Shown here: piece after piece, positions 27,401-42,400 of the stretch
Layout: each line of letters starts with the position of its first letter
Position numbering within the stretch: position 1 is the stretch's first letter
Origin: Phlebotomus papatasi
Taxonomy: Eukaryota; Arthropoda; Insecta; Diptera; Psychodidae
Length of the DNA: 64,000 nucleotides
Assembly: GCF_024763615.1 (NCBI RefSeq)
Contig: NC_077223.1
Coordinates: 17,174,001 to 17,238,000, forward strand
Direction: 5' to 3'
Position numbers and translations under genes: made by a program
Notes under the pieces: model-generated
What the model was told of the DNA's origin: nothing
What the model saw: the letters and a program-made list of their open reading frames with translations, nothing else
The model's database searches: none

Positions 27401-30400
27401 AATCAGTTATATCCTAAATATGTTCTGTAAGACTGCTTGGAGGTATCAGAGAAAATCCGATGATTACAATAGGTGTGATTATAAGAGAATCACAACTAAC
27501 CGAGCTCTTATCTGACTGTCAGAATGCAGGGAATAAATGGTTTTCCGAGTGTCAAAAACATGTGTTAGAAAAATAGCTTAAAATTGATTTTTTAATGCGT
27601 GATACCTCCTACAAATGGTGAAAACAAGTAGATGAAAGTTCCATCTAAGTAGTGATGCCCAAATTTTTGTGTCCGGTGTGATGTTTCCGGGTAAAATGAG
27701 GCCTACAGAGGTTGAAAAAATGGTACGAAGCAGAGTTAAACCGGACACATTCGTAAAAAATGCTACTACATTTTCATTTTCCTGTAGAGGAAAATCCAAG
27801 GACCTCCAGAAATTTTGTGAGGCAGAATTATGAACCCAATAAGTAAGAGATTTTTTTGACATAGTGATATAATTGATTCGGTTTGTATGGCATACAGTAA
27901 AAAATTTTAAATCTTGGACTCCTTTTTTAATACGAACCTGCAAAATCTTCCCCTATATATTGTGAAACATAGAAAATTTAGTCATTACGAAGCTTCCTAT
28001 GGTATCAAGCATGGGCAATATCCCCTATATATTTCTTAATTAAACACGGAATGAAAAATATATCTTTTGGTATATGTTCAACATACTCATTCAAATAAAT
28101 TGCAACGAAATACATAATATATAAAAAAATATATTTAAAAAAAAAAAACAATTTTAATTGCATAAATAACTTTTATTACAGACCTCCTAATCAATTACGC
28201 AAAAGCGAGAGTACACAGATAAAACAAACGAAGAAGAGCACAAGGGAGTTGGTGCAATTTGCTAAATATTTCCATCACAAGCATTTGTAATTCAATTAAG
28301 TCAATTAGGGTGAATATAAAAACAACTAAAAAAATATACATTATATACTAATACGTGATATTTTGAAATTTAACGCGCAAATGAAATAAAATTAAATTTA
28401 CGGTGCAAAGGGGTTTTGCCATTTTCACCATGCAATTAAAAAAAGATTGTTGTGAATGTTGGGCAAACTTCGTGTTAAAATTATAGAAAAAAAATATTCA
28501 AATGTTTTCACTTTTAAAATTGGTATTATTTAAAAATTGATATTTATTTCTTTGAAATTGCAATGATTTGTAAATAAATCATCGCTTATTTAAGAGTTAA
28601 TGGTTATTCAAAAAAAAATGGAAACCATTTCAATTATACTTTTGAATTAAACATAATTATTGAGCATTCTCTTGGAAAATATTTTAATTTAATTTATCCA
28701 ACCCCATTGTCAAAAATGGACATTGCAATGTTGCATAAATATTAGATATCTCATGTAAAAATATATATTCTGAAAATTCATTTTAAGAAATATTATATTA
28801 TTTACGTTAATTTTCGGAGACATCGTTTAACCCTTTAAGAACCAATGGATAGACTGATTCTCAATGGAGTAATTGTAAATTGAGTTTAAGAGTTTTACGT
28901 CCTACTTAAAACTTTTCACACTAAGTTTTACTATTTTAGGATTACGTGTAGTTATTCTATTTGATGAGGTCGTATTCTAATAAATGTTATCAAGATAATT
29001 TTCAACGAGGGAAATAAAATTTTAATGATTATTCCAATGTTTTTTTAAGTGAAAAAATTTGAACAACATCCTATATCTTACAAATTTAGATAAAATACAT
29101 ATTTATCTTTAATTTCCCAATTATATCATCTACATTATATTTGTTCTACCCAAATCGTACTCATAAAGAGCAAACGATAAATAAATAGCTAAACAATTGG
29201 TTTCAATGGGGTTAATAAGAAAAGCACCACTCTGTTTTCTATGCACATTTAATATGCATATTTAATGAATTCCTCATCAGAAAATAGAAATATTTCAAAA
29301 TCAACCAAAATCGAGATATGTCTTTTTAACCCTAAATCTACCGACCATTTTTGATCGCTTTTTTTAGGACGGTCGGTCAAATGACAGACCGTGGTAGGTA
29401 GGATACTAAACAAATATTTCTTGAAAAAATAGGAAAAAATAGAATTTAAACACTTAAAAATATATTACATGCATATTTTTTTGGGCACTAATTGGGTCAA
29501 GTGGTAGAGCACTCGCACTATGATGCAAGTGTCCCGGGTTCGAATCCCCTTTAGGTCACCAGGAATTTTTCTGGCGTTAAAGGTATTTGTATTGCATCCA
29601 GTGAGCCTCACTGCACTTGATTCCACTCCACAGGCATGGGACTGACAACCTCATCCCGTACAAGAAAAAAATAATAATGCATGTCTAGAAATCCCCTTTA
29701 AAAAGTTTATAAACCGGTCAATTTGCCCGATCTTCGTAGGTTTAATGTTAATATTAAATATGCAAAATAATTACAAATATGTTGAAAAAAAAACATTTAC
29801 TTATGTATGGGTGGTTAACTGCCCTACCGGTTAACTCAATAGACGTTAAAGGGTTAAGTAGTAGCTACACTTAAAAATTCTATATTTTAAATATTAAAGT
29901 TTAAACTTTAACTCACACGCAATTGATCTTGTTCACCAGCATACTCGAGATTCTGAAAGATGGTCCATGAAAACCTCCTTCGCACTTCCATTCGTGCTAG
30001 ATATCGTCGATACCATCGCTGAATAAGAATTGCCGCTTTCATTGCTGTAAAAAAAAAGGTGAAAGGTCATCAGTAAATATGTATAGTTGGTTCGTATGGG
30101 TCAGTGAAGCGCAAAACTCATCATCCCTGGTCAAAACATGTTTGTGGTTTTCTAATTCAACACAGTGATCCATCCATTGGTCGGTGATAAACCTAATAAT
30201 TAATTTATCCGGATATTCCCAATTCCCATCCAATTCAAAACCCCATAATATCGATTGGCTGATCAAATGGGAACCGGTGGATTTTTTTTATATAATCACG
30301 ACTTGATGAGTGTTTAACCACTCATTAGCATATTCAATGCGAAATACCGTGACACATTTCAATTACAATACCATTCGAGAGCCTCTCGATACGCACTCCA

Positions 30401-33400
30401 ATGTTCGCCAAAGGTAATCCAATGACAATTTATGGACAGTTCTCACTATGAAAAAGAGTTAGAGAATGATTTTGAAGCGTTCCAGATAAGACAGAATACC
30501 CCATCAATCCTCCGATGTCATTGATTTTGAACTCCACAAGGACACCAATTCACATCGATTACTATCTGTAGGGCTTCAATGTGGAATTACCGACATCTCA
30601 CCCAGTTTTTACGTGACAGACACATTTTGTGACCACATGAAAGGCCCTTGGGGATATTCAGTGGTATTCCTTTCCATATCATCGGTACCCATCGCTAAAC
30701 TTAATAGATATTTTAAATTTAAATTCGAGAAAATTAAAGCCATTTCTGATTCGTTGAGGTGAGTATAGAATATTAAAATGACAGATGTCATTTTTAAATT
30801 TTTCTGAAAGTGTTCATTTCATTACACTTTTCATAAAATTGGAACAAGGTAGAAAAACTAATACTCAAGTTATAAATTTAAATACAAGGAATGTAGAGTA
30901 ATCCTTCTTTTATTCTCGTTAAGTAAGTGACACGTAGAAATTTTTATCACTCTTCTGACAGCTGTAACTTATCGTCGAATGAAAATTAAAGGACTCATGT
31001 GAATTCTACAATTCTCTTTTAACACTAAACTATTAAGATAGTTAAAAATTTAAGAAGTTATCATTAATTAAATGGTAGAAATTACTTATTGTAGGGATAT
31101 TAAAATGTTTTTGACAAATGTCACTTTTTAAAACACCATTTTGACTAGTGATAACAAATACAGTAGAGCCAGTAGAGTCTCGCTATAGTCCATATTTGGT
31201 TTCAAATTTGACACTTGGGTCGCACTATAGTCCATGTAATTTTTTAAAATTATCAACGATTTTTAGTATTGAAATTACTCGACGGCTTCCACTTTCTTTG
31301 CGATTGTGGTACTTGTCCTTGCTCTCTTCAGTGTGGATCACAATTATCACAACTACTTAATAAAGTTTGCCAAAAATATTAAAATAATTATGCATGTCGC
31401 ATACTAAAAAACATAACCTAACATAAAATCAGTGTTTTGAAATCAACGGTCGATAAATTGTGGAGTATAGAGCGATGGCCTATAGCGAGACTCTACTGTA
31501 ACCGGGTTTTTAGGATAGACGTTTAACCGGTTTAGGATGGCTCTGAAACCGGTTACTGGCTTTAAACCGGTTTCAAATTTAGGATCACAATATGGAATTT
31601 TGAGCAATTTTTCAGAACTTGAACTTTATTAACACATAAATATATTAATTCTTTTCCTTAATTAGTTTAGAACTTAGTTATTTAATTGCTCTATTTTGTA
31701 TTTAAAATAGTTCAGGAAATTTCAGAGTGCAGGAAAATTACTGGGAGTTTTTCCAATAATATTATACCATAGGAAAGCTAATGCAATATAGATTTCAGTA
31801 AAAATCACCATTTTTTCATACAATTTATTTTTCTTAAAATAAATTGACTATAGACGTTGTCATTTTTGAAAATCTTTAATAAGGAAATACTTAAAAATTT
31901 TATTTTAGATCTTGGAAAATGAAAAAGAAATTATAGAAAACGTTTTACCGAACAGACCAAAAGAGTTTTCCTCTTTATTTTTAAATTCCTATGACTAGTT
32001 ATTGAAAAAAAGAATATTGGAAGGATAGTTACCAAGATTTATCGCTAAATTATATTCGTTAGTTTTTTATGTAAAATCTTGTAAAAGTATTGTCAAAACT
32101 GTTTTTTTTTTTTCAACAAAAAAAATCCAGATTTTTCGATCGGGAATGGTTTCTAAAGTCTATTTTTTGGATCATTCTCTACAGAAAACACACCGATGCA
32201 TAATTTTTGGAATTATATAAGGTAAAGTACCCTCGCTCGACTGGTTCCTCGTCTCGACCGGTAAATTTATTTATTCAATTTATTTATATTTGCTATAATA
32301 TTTTGCGTATGATCTAACATTAATAGGTCAATTATTCTATGAATAATACGAACCAGTGATAAATTCATAGAAATTGACCATCAAATATTCAAAAATTGAC
32401 CCACCTGTCGAATCGAGGAACCCGGTCGAGTGAGGGTACTTTACCTTATCATGAGAATCATGATTATAATTTACACAAATTCACAAATAATTTGATAGAA
32501 AAAAATCCATAGGCATTTAAAAAAAGAAATACTATAAAACGTAAACTTTTTTGTTTTTTACTCCATTGGTTGAGATCCTAATAAATACCAGCATATGACA
32601 AAAATTTTACAAGAATCTTGTGTAACAAACTTGGTGAATTTGGGTTTAATAGGATATGTAGTTAAATTATTAAAATATGGCAGGATTCAATAAAAATCTC
32701 CACACTGCACTGAGAGAAATCCGAAAAAGTTAACATAACATTACGGAAATGTTAATTGTACCCTGCAGTATTTATCCAAAATCGATGTAAATATTACCCT
32801 TTTTAAGTATATTGAGGGTTAAAGTTACCCTTTTTCATGTTAATTTTACCCTTAAAAAAGTGTAAAATTAACATAAAAAAATGTTAATATATTTTTACAC
32901 CTAAAAAGTATTAAAGTTATGAGGAAAAAAGTTAATCGCACCCTCTTTTTTTCTCAGTGCTTGAAGACATAGAGAGATAAACATCTTGTTATTTTTCCAC
33001 ATAAACCAATAATTTACAAGATTGTACTAAATCGTTTACAATTTTTCCGATAACCTTAAAACAAAAAAATCTTTTCAAGGGAAGTAACGTACAGAAAACC
33101 TATTACTATTATTCTTCATATATTATAAACATACTGCCATACTACAGATTACACTTAGAATCATATTGCACTTCAGGTTCCCTCCTAAAGTCAAGAAAAT
33201 ATTTTGCAGTGTATCTTGATTTTCAAGAAATAAACTAAAGCTTAAGAGAAATTTTTAAATTTTTGGAAGGAGACGGTTTTAAACAGGTTTCATCTTTAAT
33301 AACCGGTTTTAATACCGTCTCCAAAATAGGGCGGTTAACCGGTTTTTGAAACCGGTTAAAGGTTAAACGTTCTTCGAATCACTAATTTTGACAGCTGTCA

Positions 33401-36400
33401 TTCATCGCAATACTGTCAAAATTGCAGATAATTAGTAAAGAAGCTTAAAGATTGAAAGCTTAACTTTTATAAAAATTATCCTTTCTGTAGTTGAAACAGT
33501 TTCTCACTCATTTGGGTACTTTAGAAGCAAAATATAACCCAAGTCGTAGTTATATTCAAATTGAAACGTAAAACTGTTTCAAATTCAACGATTTTTTTTT
33601 CTTTACTACTCATAATCATTGTAAATTCCGTATAAAAATCTCAATGTTAAACTGAACTTTGGAACTGTGGTATTGTGTTGGCAACTGTCATCCATCATAT
33701 TTCTATCTCAATAATTAACAGACAAAATCAAAAGCACAAAGATTCAAAACTCATTTATAAAAACTTAATTAAAAAATAAATTGATATTTCAAAATTAAAA
33801 ATAATGATTTAAAAGTCTTTTCTGGCAGATATGTCACTTTTGAGAACCGATCATTTTGGCAGCTGTCATTCTCTCTATCAAACTGATTAGCCTAATACCG
33901 AATGTGAATGTTAATGTCACTTCTCATTAATTTGTTAAATTGTTTAAAAAAGTTTGAATATCAATCCAAGCATACCTGACGTAAAATAACAATTAATCTG
34001 TTCTTGATGTTGAGGGATATCATTTTGCTCAAGACATTATTCCAGCTACGTCTGCCCCAGATTCGATGTTCGAGTTTGATGAGGGAGTAAGAAACGGAAG
34101 TTGGGGCTTGTTGGTAAATTGAGTAATTTGATTTGTGTCCAACCCAAAAAAAAATCATCCATTACTTTGTGCAGAAAATTCCTAAAGTTTGCGTTGGTGG
34201 TATATTTGAAAAAAAAGTGATGTGGTTTTCCATGTTTTCTTTTTTCTCATCTTTCACGGGGTGTTATTTTTTTCTTCACGGCAGGAAAATATGAGGAATT
34301 CTCCCCAATGCTACCCAGCATATAAATTCGTATATTATGAAGTTGTACCAACCACAAATCGAATAATACTTGTGGGTGAGACAGATAAGAGGAATGAAAA
34401 TATATAAATGGTACATTCTGAAGCAGATTAACCTTTTTCTTAGCTCATCCACCTCACGTAATTTATCTTTCACTTACTTCTTCCTATTTTTCAATATAAT
34501 GTGAGGAACAACTGAATAAACTATTTTTGGTACATTTTGTTGATAACATTTACTTTTCACTTTGGCACAATATCATGCTATAATTCTTTTTTCAAAATTC
34601 TTAACAATTGCTATAAATAAGCGATTTCGCCAAGAAAGTCAACATAGATTTAAGACATTATTTTTTATGCTACTCCATATAATATTTTTAGAAAATCTTC
34701 TGGCATATTTTAAAATTCGTGAATCTCCTAAAAAAACAAAAAAAATATAATAAAAAATACAAATGATTATACTTCGAACTTGTCATACAGAAATAAAATG
34801 TAGTAATTGAGAAGTCATTTTTTATCATTTATCTCTGTGGCATTCGTGAAATGCCGTGTGGGTTAGTAAAGACCATGGGGAATAATTAAAATTGACCTAA
34901 AAGCTCAAATGAACAAGAGAACACCATTATTACTAAAGATGATCAAAGTTAGATAATTTTCCATTAATCGGAGTAATATTATCCACAAAGAAAATTGCTA
35001 AAGACCGACACTTGTTGAAGTGCCTCATTCCAGTAATTCACAGATAATCAACAATTTTCATTGATTACCCTTCAATTGACCCATCAGTTCACTTAATAAT
35101 TACCAACCACAAATTTAACTATGATAGAACTACGATGAATATATGGGATTAGCTTTCTACAGATGAAATTAATCTACGATACACACAATAATAATCAAAT
35201 TTTTCATTCCAATATATCAATAACCTAACCAATTCCCCGGGATATTGAATAATTAAATAGTTTTTGGGAATACTCCATCATTTTGCTAATTAATACATAC
35301 GTATTTGCATTTTGATAAACCTAATTAACAAACTCATTGATTAGACGCGTTAATTGTATAACATTATTCTAGTACGTGTCAATGAGTTAATTGACTTTCA
35401 TGAATACTTAAAACATTTTGATTAATTTCCATGTAGGATAGTTTTTGATTAAGCATCAAAATTATGAAATAATACTACTATATTTGAGTTATAAAAATAA
35501 TTTTCCCGCATGTTTTGAACACTTCCAATCTGCAAAATCAAAATAAACAAGAGTGTTTCACTGCTTAACCCATAGTGTTCCATATAAAGGAGCATGGGCA
35601 AATAAATTTTGTTCTGGAACCAAACCCAAAAGTATTCAGGAGAGGCACTGCACTACAAAACTCGATTTTTTTCAAAACCGGTTTATCTTAGATTATTTGT
35701 GTCGAAAATTAATTAGTAAAGAAGGACTTAACCCATTCCTTACCATGGTATTATACGTCATACGCAAATTGAGTGATTTTAGATGATTTATTCCTGGGCA
35801 ACTGATACTCGAATTGCTGTCGGGAATGGATTTTTAGTAACTTTAGTTCTTAAATTACTTGGGAAAATAGTCCGACAGAGATGAAAATACCTTTTGTTAT
35901 TGTTTTCTTGCTTCGCGGAAGGTCATGCAAAATTTTTGCTCTAAATGGCGGACGGAAAATTTGACATACCGTCGAATTTGTTAAAATTGGCCTGTTTCCT
36001 CTTATCTGATTTGAATTTTAGTTGCCAATTTGTTTTCTTGGATAGTTACTCTATCTAAAGCAATAGAGTTTGTAATGAATTATAACCCAGTTTCCTTTAG
36101 ATATATGCAAAAAAAATCGTATAACAATGTAGCCCCTTAGCTCAAAGTAGCCCCACCTCAACCTACAGAGAAAAAGATGATACACCTTCCTCTTCTCTCT
36201 CCTGATATTTGACCATGGAGTTGAAGATTTCTAGCATTCTTGTAACACTGTTAAATGTTTACAAAATAAGCTTAAATTTCAGTCGAAATAAAAGTTGTAA
36301 GTATTTCTTCATACACCGATGGGGTATTTCTGTTACGAAAAGACTGTTACAGTATAGAATGCTTCATTTTCTTTAAACAGTAATGCTTATAGAGCCACTA

Positions 36401-39400
36401 CTTAAGGGGGTAAGCAGGTTTGACATAGGAAAAAATTAATTTTGTCAATTTTTTATTTTTGAACTATAAAATTTCATAAATTAAGATTTTCGTCTATCTG
36501 ATAAAGAAGGCTTTGGTAGATAATTTCACCGGAAATTTTATGAAAAATTTTCAAAATTGAACCGTTGAAAATTCGTATGATCACATCCTCATTTTTTCGG
36601 TTGTAACATTTTTTTCTATCAGCTTCATCTTAAATCAATAAAACAAGTATTTTCTTTTAGGATATGAATGTGGGTCGTGCTTATCAGAAGGATGTTTTTA
36701 ATTTTTTTTTAGAGTTTTGGTATAATTTTTTCCAGCCACTTTTTAACATATCTTACACTATAAAATCCGTCAAAATCTATATTTATTAAAACCCTCATGT
36801 AAAGCAAGAGCCAACTATATCTAGAAGAAGTGTGAAAAGTTTTAGAAAAATCGGTCCAGGCGTTTTCGATAATTGCTATTTAATAAGCAAATAAAGAAAT
36901 CGATTTTTTGAAGCCTTCAAACCCACTTACCCCCTTAAGTTAAGCCTCCTAATAGTGCACTACTTTTATATATAAAGCTCTCTACGATAAATTTATGAGT
37001 TTTACAAGCACTATTTTAGCAAATTGTGATTCGAGATCTTCTTAGAAACCATGATTCGGGAATTCTACAAGACTATTAAGAAAAAAATATTTCTTGGGAA
37101 GGACTTCTGAAATTCCGTTGCTTTGAAATCACACAAATCACATAAAAAGGTTTTCATTTTGTTGCACTGTAATCCTCGATAGCTTTAAAAACTAAATGGT
37201 TCGTATGGAAGCTACCAAATGAAATAATAAGAGGTGACATCTAAAATCTTAGGTTATGCATCGACTTTCAGTCGAAATTCACTTAGTTTGACTAAGTCGT
37301 TTTCGAGAAATAAAGTGTCAAATTGTCATAAAGATATCGTTATTTTCTCAAGGACTGACAAATTCTTTTTCACTTGGGTCTATAGAGTTATCGGATCCCG
37401 TTCAAAATCCCGAAAGCTAAAATCCCAAATTCGTAAAAGTGTCATTGGTATACTCGCATGATTGCACTCTCACTTGATGGAAGCAAAGGGAAATTATTTA
37501 TGTTTTCAGAAATGATTCCGCACAATCGGGATTTTGGCCCTTTCCGGACTTTGGCGTTCGAGATTTTGGTTTTGGGGATTTTAACTGCCACCGTTTAAAT
37601 CATATTACCAATTCTATTAAAATATACGTAGTCTCACCTCTAGCGTAAGGTTGAACTAGCTGCCATATATTTTTGCACATTCTCCTTTGTTTGAATGTAA
37701 GGTAAAGTGCCCCCGAGTCGACCGGTTTCTCGACTCTACCGGTGGTCAATATTTAAATTTTTGATTTATTTGAATAATTGACCTATTAATGTTAAATCAT
37801 ACGCCAAATATTAGTGCAAATATAAATAAATTAAATAAATAACTCTACCGGTCGAATTGAGGAACCGATCGACTTGAGGGCACTTTACCTTATAATACTA
37901 AAAGTTAGTTAAGTGTTGATTTAAATATTTAAGTGATCCCATTATCCTATAATCACAAAATCATAAAAAATCCTAGCTTGCAATTGAGTTATTTCCTTCA
38001 CGTTCAAATTTAATTTCATAAGAGCATTTATGATAAATACACACATTATTAATTTTAAATTTAAGTTTAAATGTTTCCAAAGCAAACAGTTTCTGAACAT
38101 AGGATCCAATAGAAAAAAGGTAGTACGAGCTTTTCCTGCAGTGACTTGAAATCCTTAATGGTAATTTATTTTTTATTTATATTTCCTATTTCTCATTCAC
38201 CCCATTTACAGGTTGTTCGATACTCCTTTTTGAATATATGCATACATCCTACATCAATGAAAAGAGAAGGTATTGTAACAGAGGCAATAAAGCGGTGAAA
38301 TATTGAGGAAAATCCTTAATTGCCTTTCTCTTATTATTCACGATGACTTTTGAGAGAAACGGAGAATAAAAATGCTGTGAGTGAAAATAAAACAATTGAA
38401 TTATGCGGTGAATGAGGCTTATTCTCTATGACCTTTGAACCCTTGACTGCAAAGGATAGGATTTCTATCATCTTTATTCTACCAAGAACACAATGTGTAA
38501 TTGACGGAGACGATAAGGTGGTCACTTAAGTGATGACGAAGAATGCAGTAAAAGCGGATTATAGGGAGTGAAATATGAGAAAATTGCTGGAAAATTGAAT
38601 AAAGGGTTGAGTTTCTGGCTGTCCACTGAAGGGATTCGATGCGAATCCCATTAGGGAAGGATAATGTGCAGAGGGAGGTACACTTGCATTTTTGCTCATG
38701 CTTGGGTAGCAGCATTCGTGTGCGAATAAATATTTTTCCATTAAAATTTCAATTTTCTCTTATCTGTGATGCTTTTTCCTCTACAAAAAAAATATTGAAC
38801 AAATTTACATACTTAATACTTGATGGTCAAAACACATTTTAAATACGCAAGCCAAATAAATTGATGCAGAATTAAACGGACAGAAAAATCGCAATTTTTG
38901 CCAATTTCTATTTGCAAATTTTCCCACTCATAAGCTCATGGATTTATTCAAATAAATAAACAACATTAATTTTTTCAAATTACATTATTCACCGTTTTTT
39001 TGTCAGTCAGAGATTTTCCTGATTTAATGTGTTACAGCTGAATTTTAGAGCTTTCGATTAAAAGCTTGCCCTTTGGAATTTTTGTGATGTTGGAGCTCTA
39101 TTGGGACCATAAAGAGCGTTTTTTAACCTAATCCTACTCCCATTACTATCGGACCATGACCACGCCGGGCAGGATATAATGCTTCAAAATCTTAATAATA
39201 TATACCATGTACCGCATGTACCTAATCTTCAATATCTCGTATTCTTGATTAACTTTTTTTATTCAGCTTTTTTATAGTCTAATCAGTTCCACATTTCATT
39301 TGTGTTAAGGAGACTATCCTCGAAATATATTTTGTTGGGAATGGGGCTATATCCTAAAGAACCCATGACACTATCACTAACCATTTGGTCTCTAGTCATG

Positions 39401-42400
39401 GTAACTTCTGGAAAAATCAGACAAACAAACAGTATTATATCCATTATAATATTTCTTAGAAATCGTCTGATTCGTAAGGTAGATTAGAGGTCATTAACTG
39501 GATTCCAATTTCAAACAGCTCCATATAAAAAGGAGAACCTTTCATAGGGCTGACTGTACGTTATGAAAGTATCTGTATAGAAACTTAGAATCTTATATAA
39601 ATTTGTAATCGTCTCTTCAAACTCAACCAAGACCTATCGTGGTATCATACTAGAGAATTTCACATTAAAATTTTAATGTGATTCACATTAATTGTTGGTG
39701 ATATGTGTCCTAATGTGCAATTTTCGTCAAGAGCTTTTTGAAATCGATTCATTTAGTGATATAAAAGTGGACTCGAGTCACAAAAATTGGTTTAAACAGA
39801 TTAAAATAGCATAAATACGATTGATAATTAATGAGCAAATTAATGAGAAGTGAGCAAATTTATGAGCAAAATTTGCTCATTAAATTTTCATCTGGTACTA
39901 CTTTATTGCAGTCATTCGGGTAGTTTCTGTGCCACAATTTTCTCACCAATTTATTCGTGATTAAATTGTGATAAAAAATAGTGCTAATACTTACTATTTA
40001 TCGCGCACGAGATGGAGAAAGGACAAAAGACCTTGAAAAATATCGGTGCAGAGCATAAGTAAGAAAAAAGCTAAACAAAAATGTAATACAAGCTAAACAA
40101 AAATGTAACTTTATAATTAGCGTCCATTATGGACTTTTTAGAAAATACATTAGTTCTTACATTGTCAAGATCGGTATTTTTGTTTGACTCCAAACTTCAC
40201 AAATATTCTTAGTTTCTTCTATACTACCCTTTTATTAGGTGAGATTCTTAATAATCTTACCTACTATAATCCTACCAAAATTTCATGTCCTCCGATCGAG
40301 CTCAAATTTGGCCAAAATGTATTTCCACTTCCTGATTACGAATATATGGGTGGCTAAGTTACGTTCCCGGCCGATTTTTGGGTTCTACTTACTAAAAATT
40401 TACTTTGGGTTCGTCAGTCCATCTGTCCGTCTGTCCAGCCGTTCCGATGCCTAGAGTCCAAATGGCTAGATATAGAGACTTGGAATTTTCGATGACTCCC
40501 CCATAAGCCGATCCTGGGATTATATTAACATGCTCCTCATTTTTCTCCAATCCTCTCGTTCCTCCAAAACTATGTTATTTTTGGGGTTGCATGCCAACGA
40601 ATCGTGCGATTTTTTTTTCATTTTCAGATTTGTTTTAGACATTACAGACGGACAATCATTTATATACGAAGGGGCCTCAGTGGATCAGTGGATAGAGTTG
40701 TAGCTCTATGACTGTGAGGCCTCGGGTTCGAAACTGGCAGCTACAGATTTTTCAGCTGCTGTAATAGTCCCGAATTCGTCCAGTTTTACCGTGATGTAAA
40801 GCGGTACTGTGTGTATCAGAATCAGAACGCACACAGAGCACTGTGATATGGAGCAGGTTTACTCGCCTTGGGGGTTAAGATAGAACAGGAGAATGGGGAG
40901 TGCAAAATGGGCCCAAACAAGTGGCCTGGATGCAGCGGTTCCGAAAGGAATATAACCGACCCATAGACAAATCTTAAAATCTTATATACGAAACTTCAAC
41001 TGAATCATATCTAATAACAGTTTTTCAAAATCAAAATTAAGAAAGTTAAAAAGGCTCTACAGAACGTATTTCTCAACCGAATACGTTCTCGAATACGAAC
41101 CAGTAATAAACCGATTCACAACTGATAACTATTTTTTATTCTAAATAATTTATGAATCCGTTTAAATCGTTTGTGAACCGGTTATGAACCGATAAGTAAT
41201 TTTTGTCTGAAAATTAATTTTATTTTTAAAAATATTTTGGGGGATTTTTTGAGTGATTTATGAACTGGTTAAAATCACTTGATGAAGTACTTTTCATGTA
41301 TAGTATCACGAGTTTGAGCACTTCGCAAATCCTGGTACGATTTTCCACCACTTTTATACTTTAAGATTTGTTTTTTTTTCTCAAATTTTAGTATAGAATA
41401 ATGATGCATCTTTAAAATTTATCCACAAACTAAAGTTGCTCTCGTATTTCAAGTGTCTGAAGAATTGCACCCACAATAAGTGAATGCTTATCACTGACGG
41501 TGTTATTGTTGTTTAATTATGCAGTATAATATTAATAATATACATAACATACACCAAAGGTTTCATAAACAATAAACCACGTCTTAACTGTCTTAACTCC
41601 ACATCAAACTTTTGTACTCTAATCCGAAGCGTTGTTGTAGATAAATTGCTTTACTCTTTAAATTTACTAGACCCTTTTGAAAAGTTCATTAACTCACCCA
41701 AAATTCAGCGGTAATCTAACCATGAACTTCAGACAATTTTCAGAGGATAAAATGATGTCTTTTGAACAAAGTTTACGAAGTTAATAATAAACTGACTGAC
41801 ATTGTGTCGGTTTTGTTCAAATTCAATAGTGTATGTGCACAAAAACACTCGAGAAAGGTGCATTATTCAATATAGTGATTTTCCTGTCACGTGGAAAATT
41901 CAATGGCACAGCGATTATGGTGATTTGGTGCATATTGGGGGAGGTCTATTGTTTGCAGTGTCATCAAAAATAGCACCAAACAGGGCGGATGTAGCAGAAT
42001 TATCCACCTGGCTGACCATCTCCCCGGAAGGTAAACTCAGACCATCCACTTCAACTGCAAAAGAGATATGAGTGGGTGCTAAACAAGCTGTCAACAAAAT
42101 TGTCTAATCGTTCATCCCCTCGAAACTTTCACGGGGACAATCGATTGATATAATCGATATTAATGACATGAGAACAAACACCCGAAACACCCCAAAAATA
42201 CAACACATCTAGGCGATGAGGTGGACAATTTCGGGATAAACGTTTTTGAGCTTTAAAAGAACGGCAAATTTAAATAGACAAAAAGTTATGTGAAGTATTA
42301 AAGCAGCAAGGTTTTAAATTTCATGTGAAAAGTGTTTACATACAATAAACCCAATACCCAAAATATAATATATAATATAACTAAGATGATTAATTATTTT

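Larger units (their letters stand above)
28831..29853. mobile_element. TTAA-flanked CCCTTTAA element, copy 2 (outer)
   Basis: It starts CCCTTTAAGAACCAATGG and ends ATAGACGTTAAAGGG, with TTAA on both sides (28827-28830, 29854-29857). A second TTAA element and a SINE are nested inside. Confidence 0.65.
23270..29916 (-). other. rdgC intron 2
   Basis: This 6.6-kb intron contains the 23.77-24.29 kb palindrome, a less AT-rich block with a candidate alternative first exon (24.53-25.03 kb), a CACACTCTGGCTT inverted element (25440-25655), a GTCGCAC-ended element (25805-26628), a truncated CACTGAGA MITE (27150) and nested TTAA elements with a SINE (28831-29853). The AT-rich remainder (27.4-28.8 kb) shows nothing I can name. 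Confidence 0.75.

Noticed and set aside
29488..29560. tRNA gene
   Set aside because: A and B boxes are present but the acceptor and anticodon stems do not pair; followed by a SINE body and A-rich tail.
30039..30266. 75-codon frame upstream of the IQ exon
   Set aside because: Lacks an ATG start and reads into the IQ exon out of frame; at most an upstream frame in a short-isoform leader.
40671..40745. tRNA gene
   Set aside because: The same reasoning, and the 11-bp duplication encloses a 311-bp retroposon.
41802..42097. Overlapping open frames on both strands in a less AT-rich block
   Set aside because: Neither has family features or splice context; possibly regulatory DNA (two ATCGAT sites), which I cannot support further.
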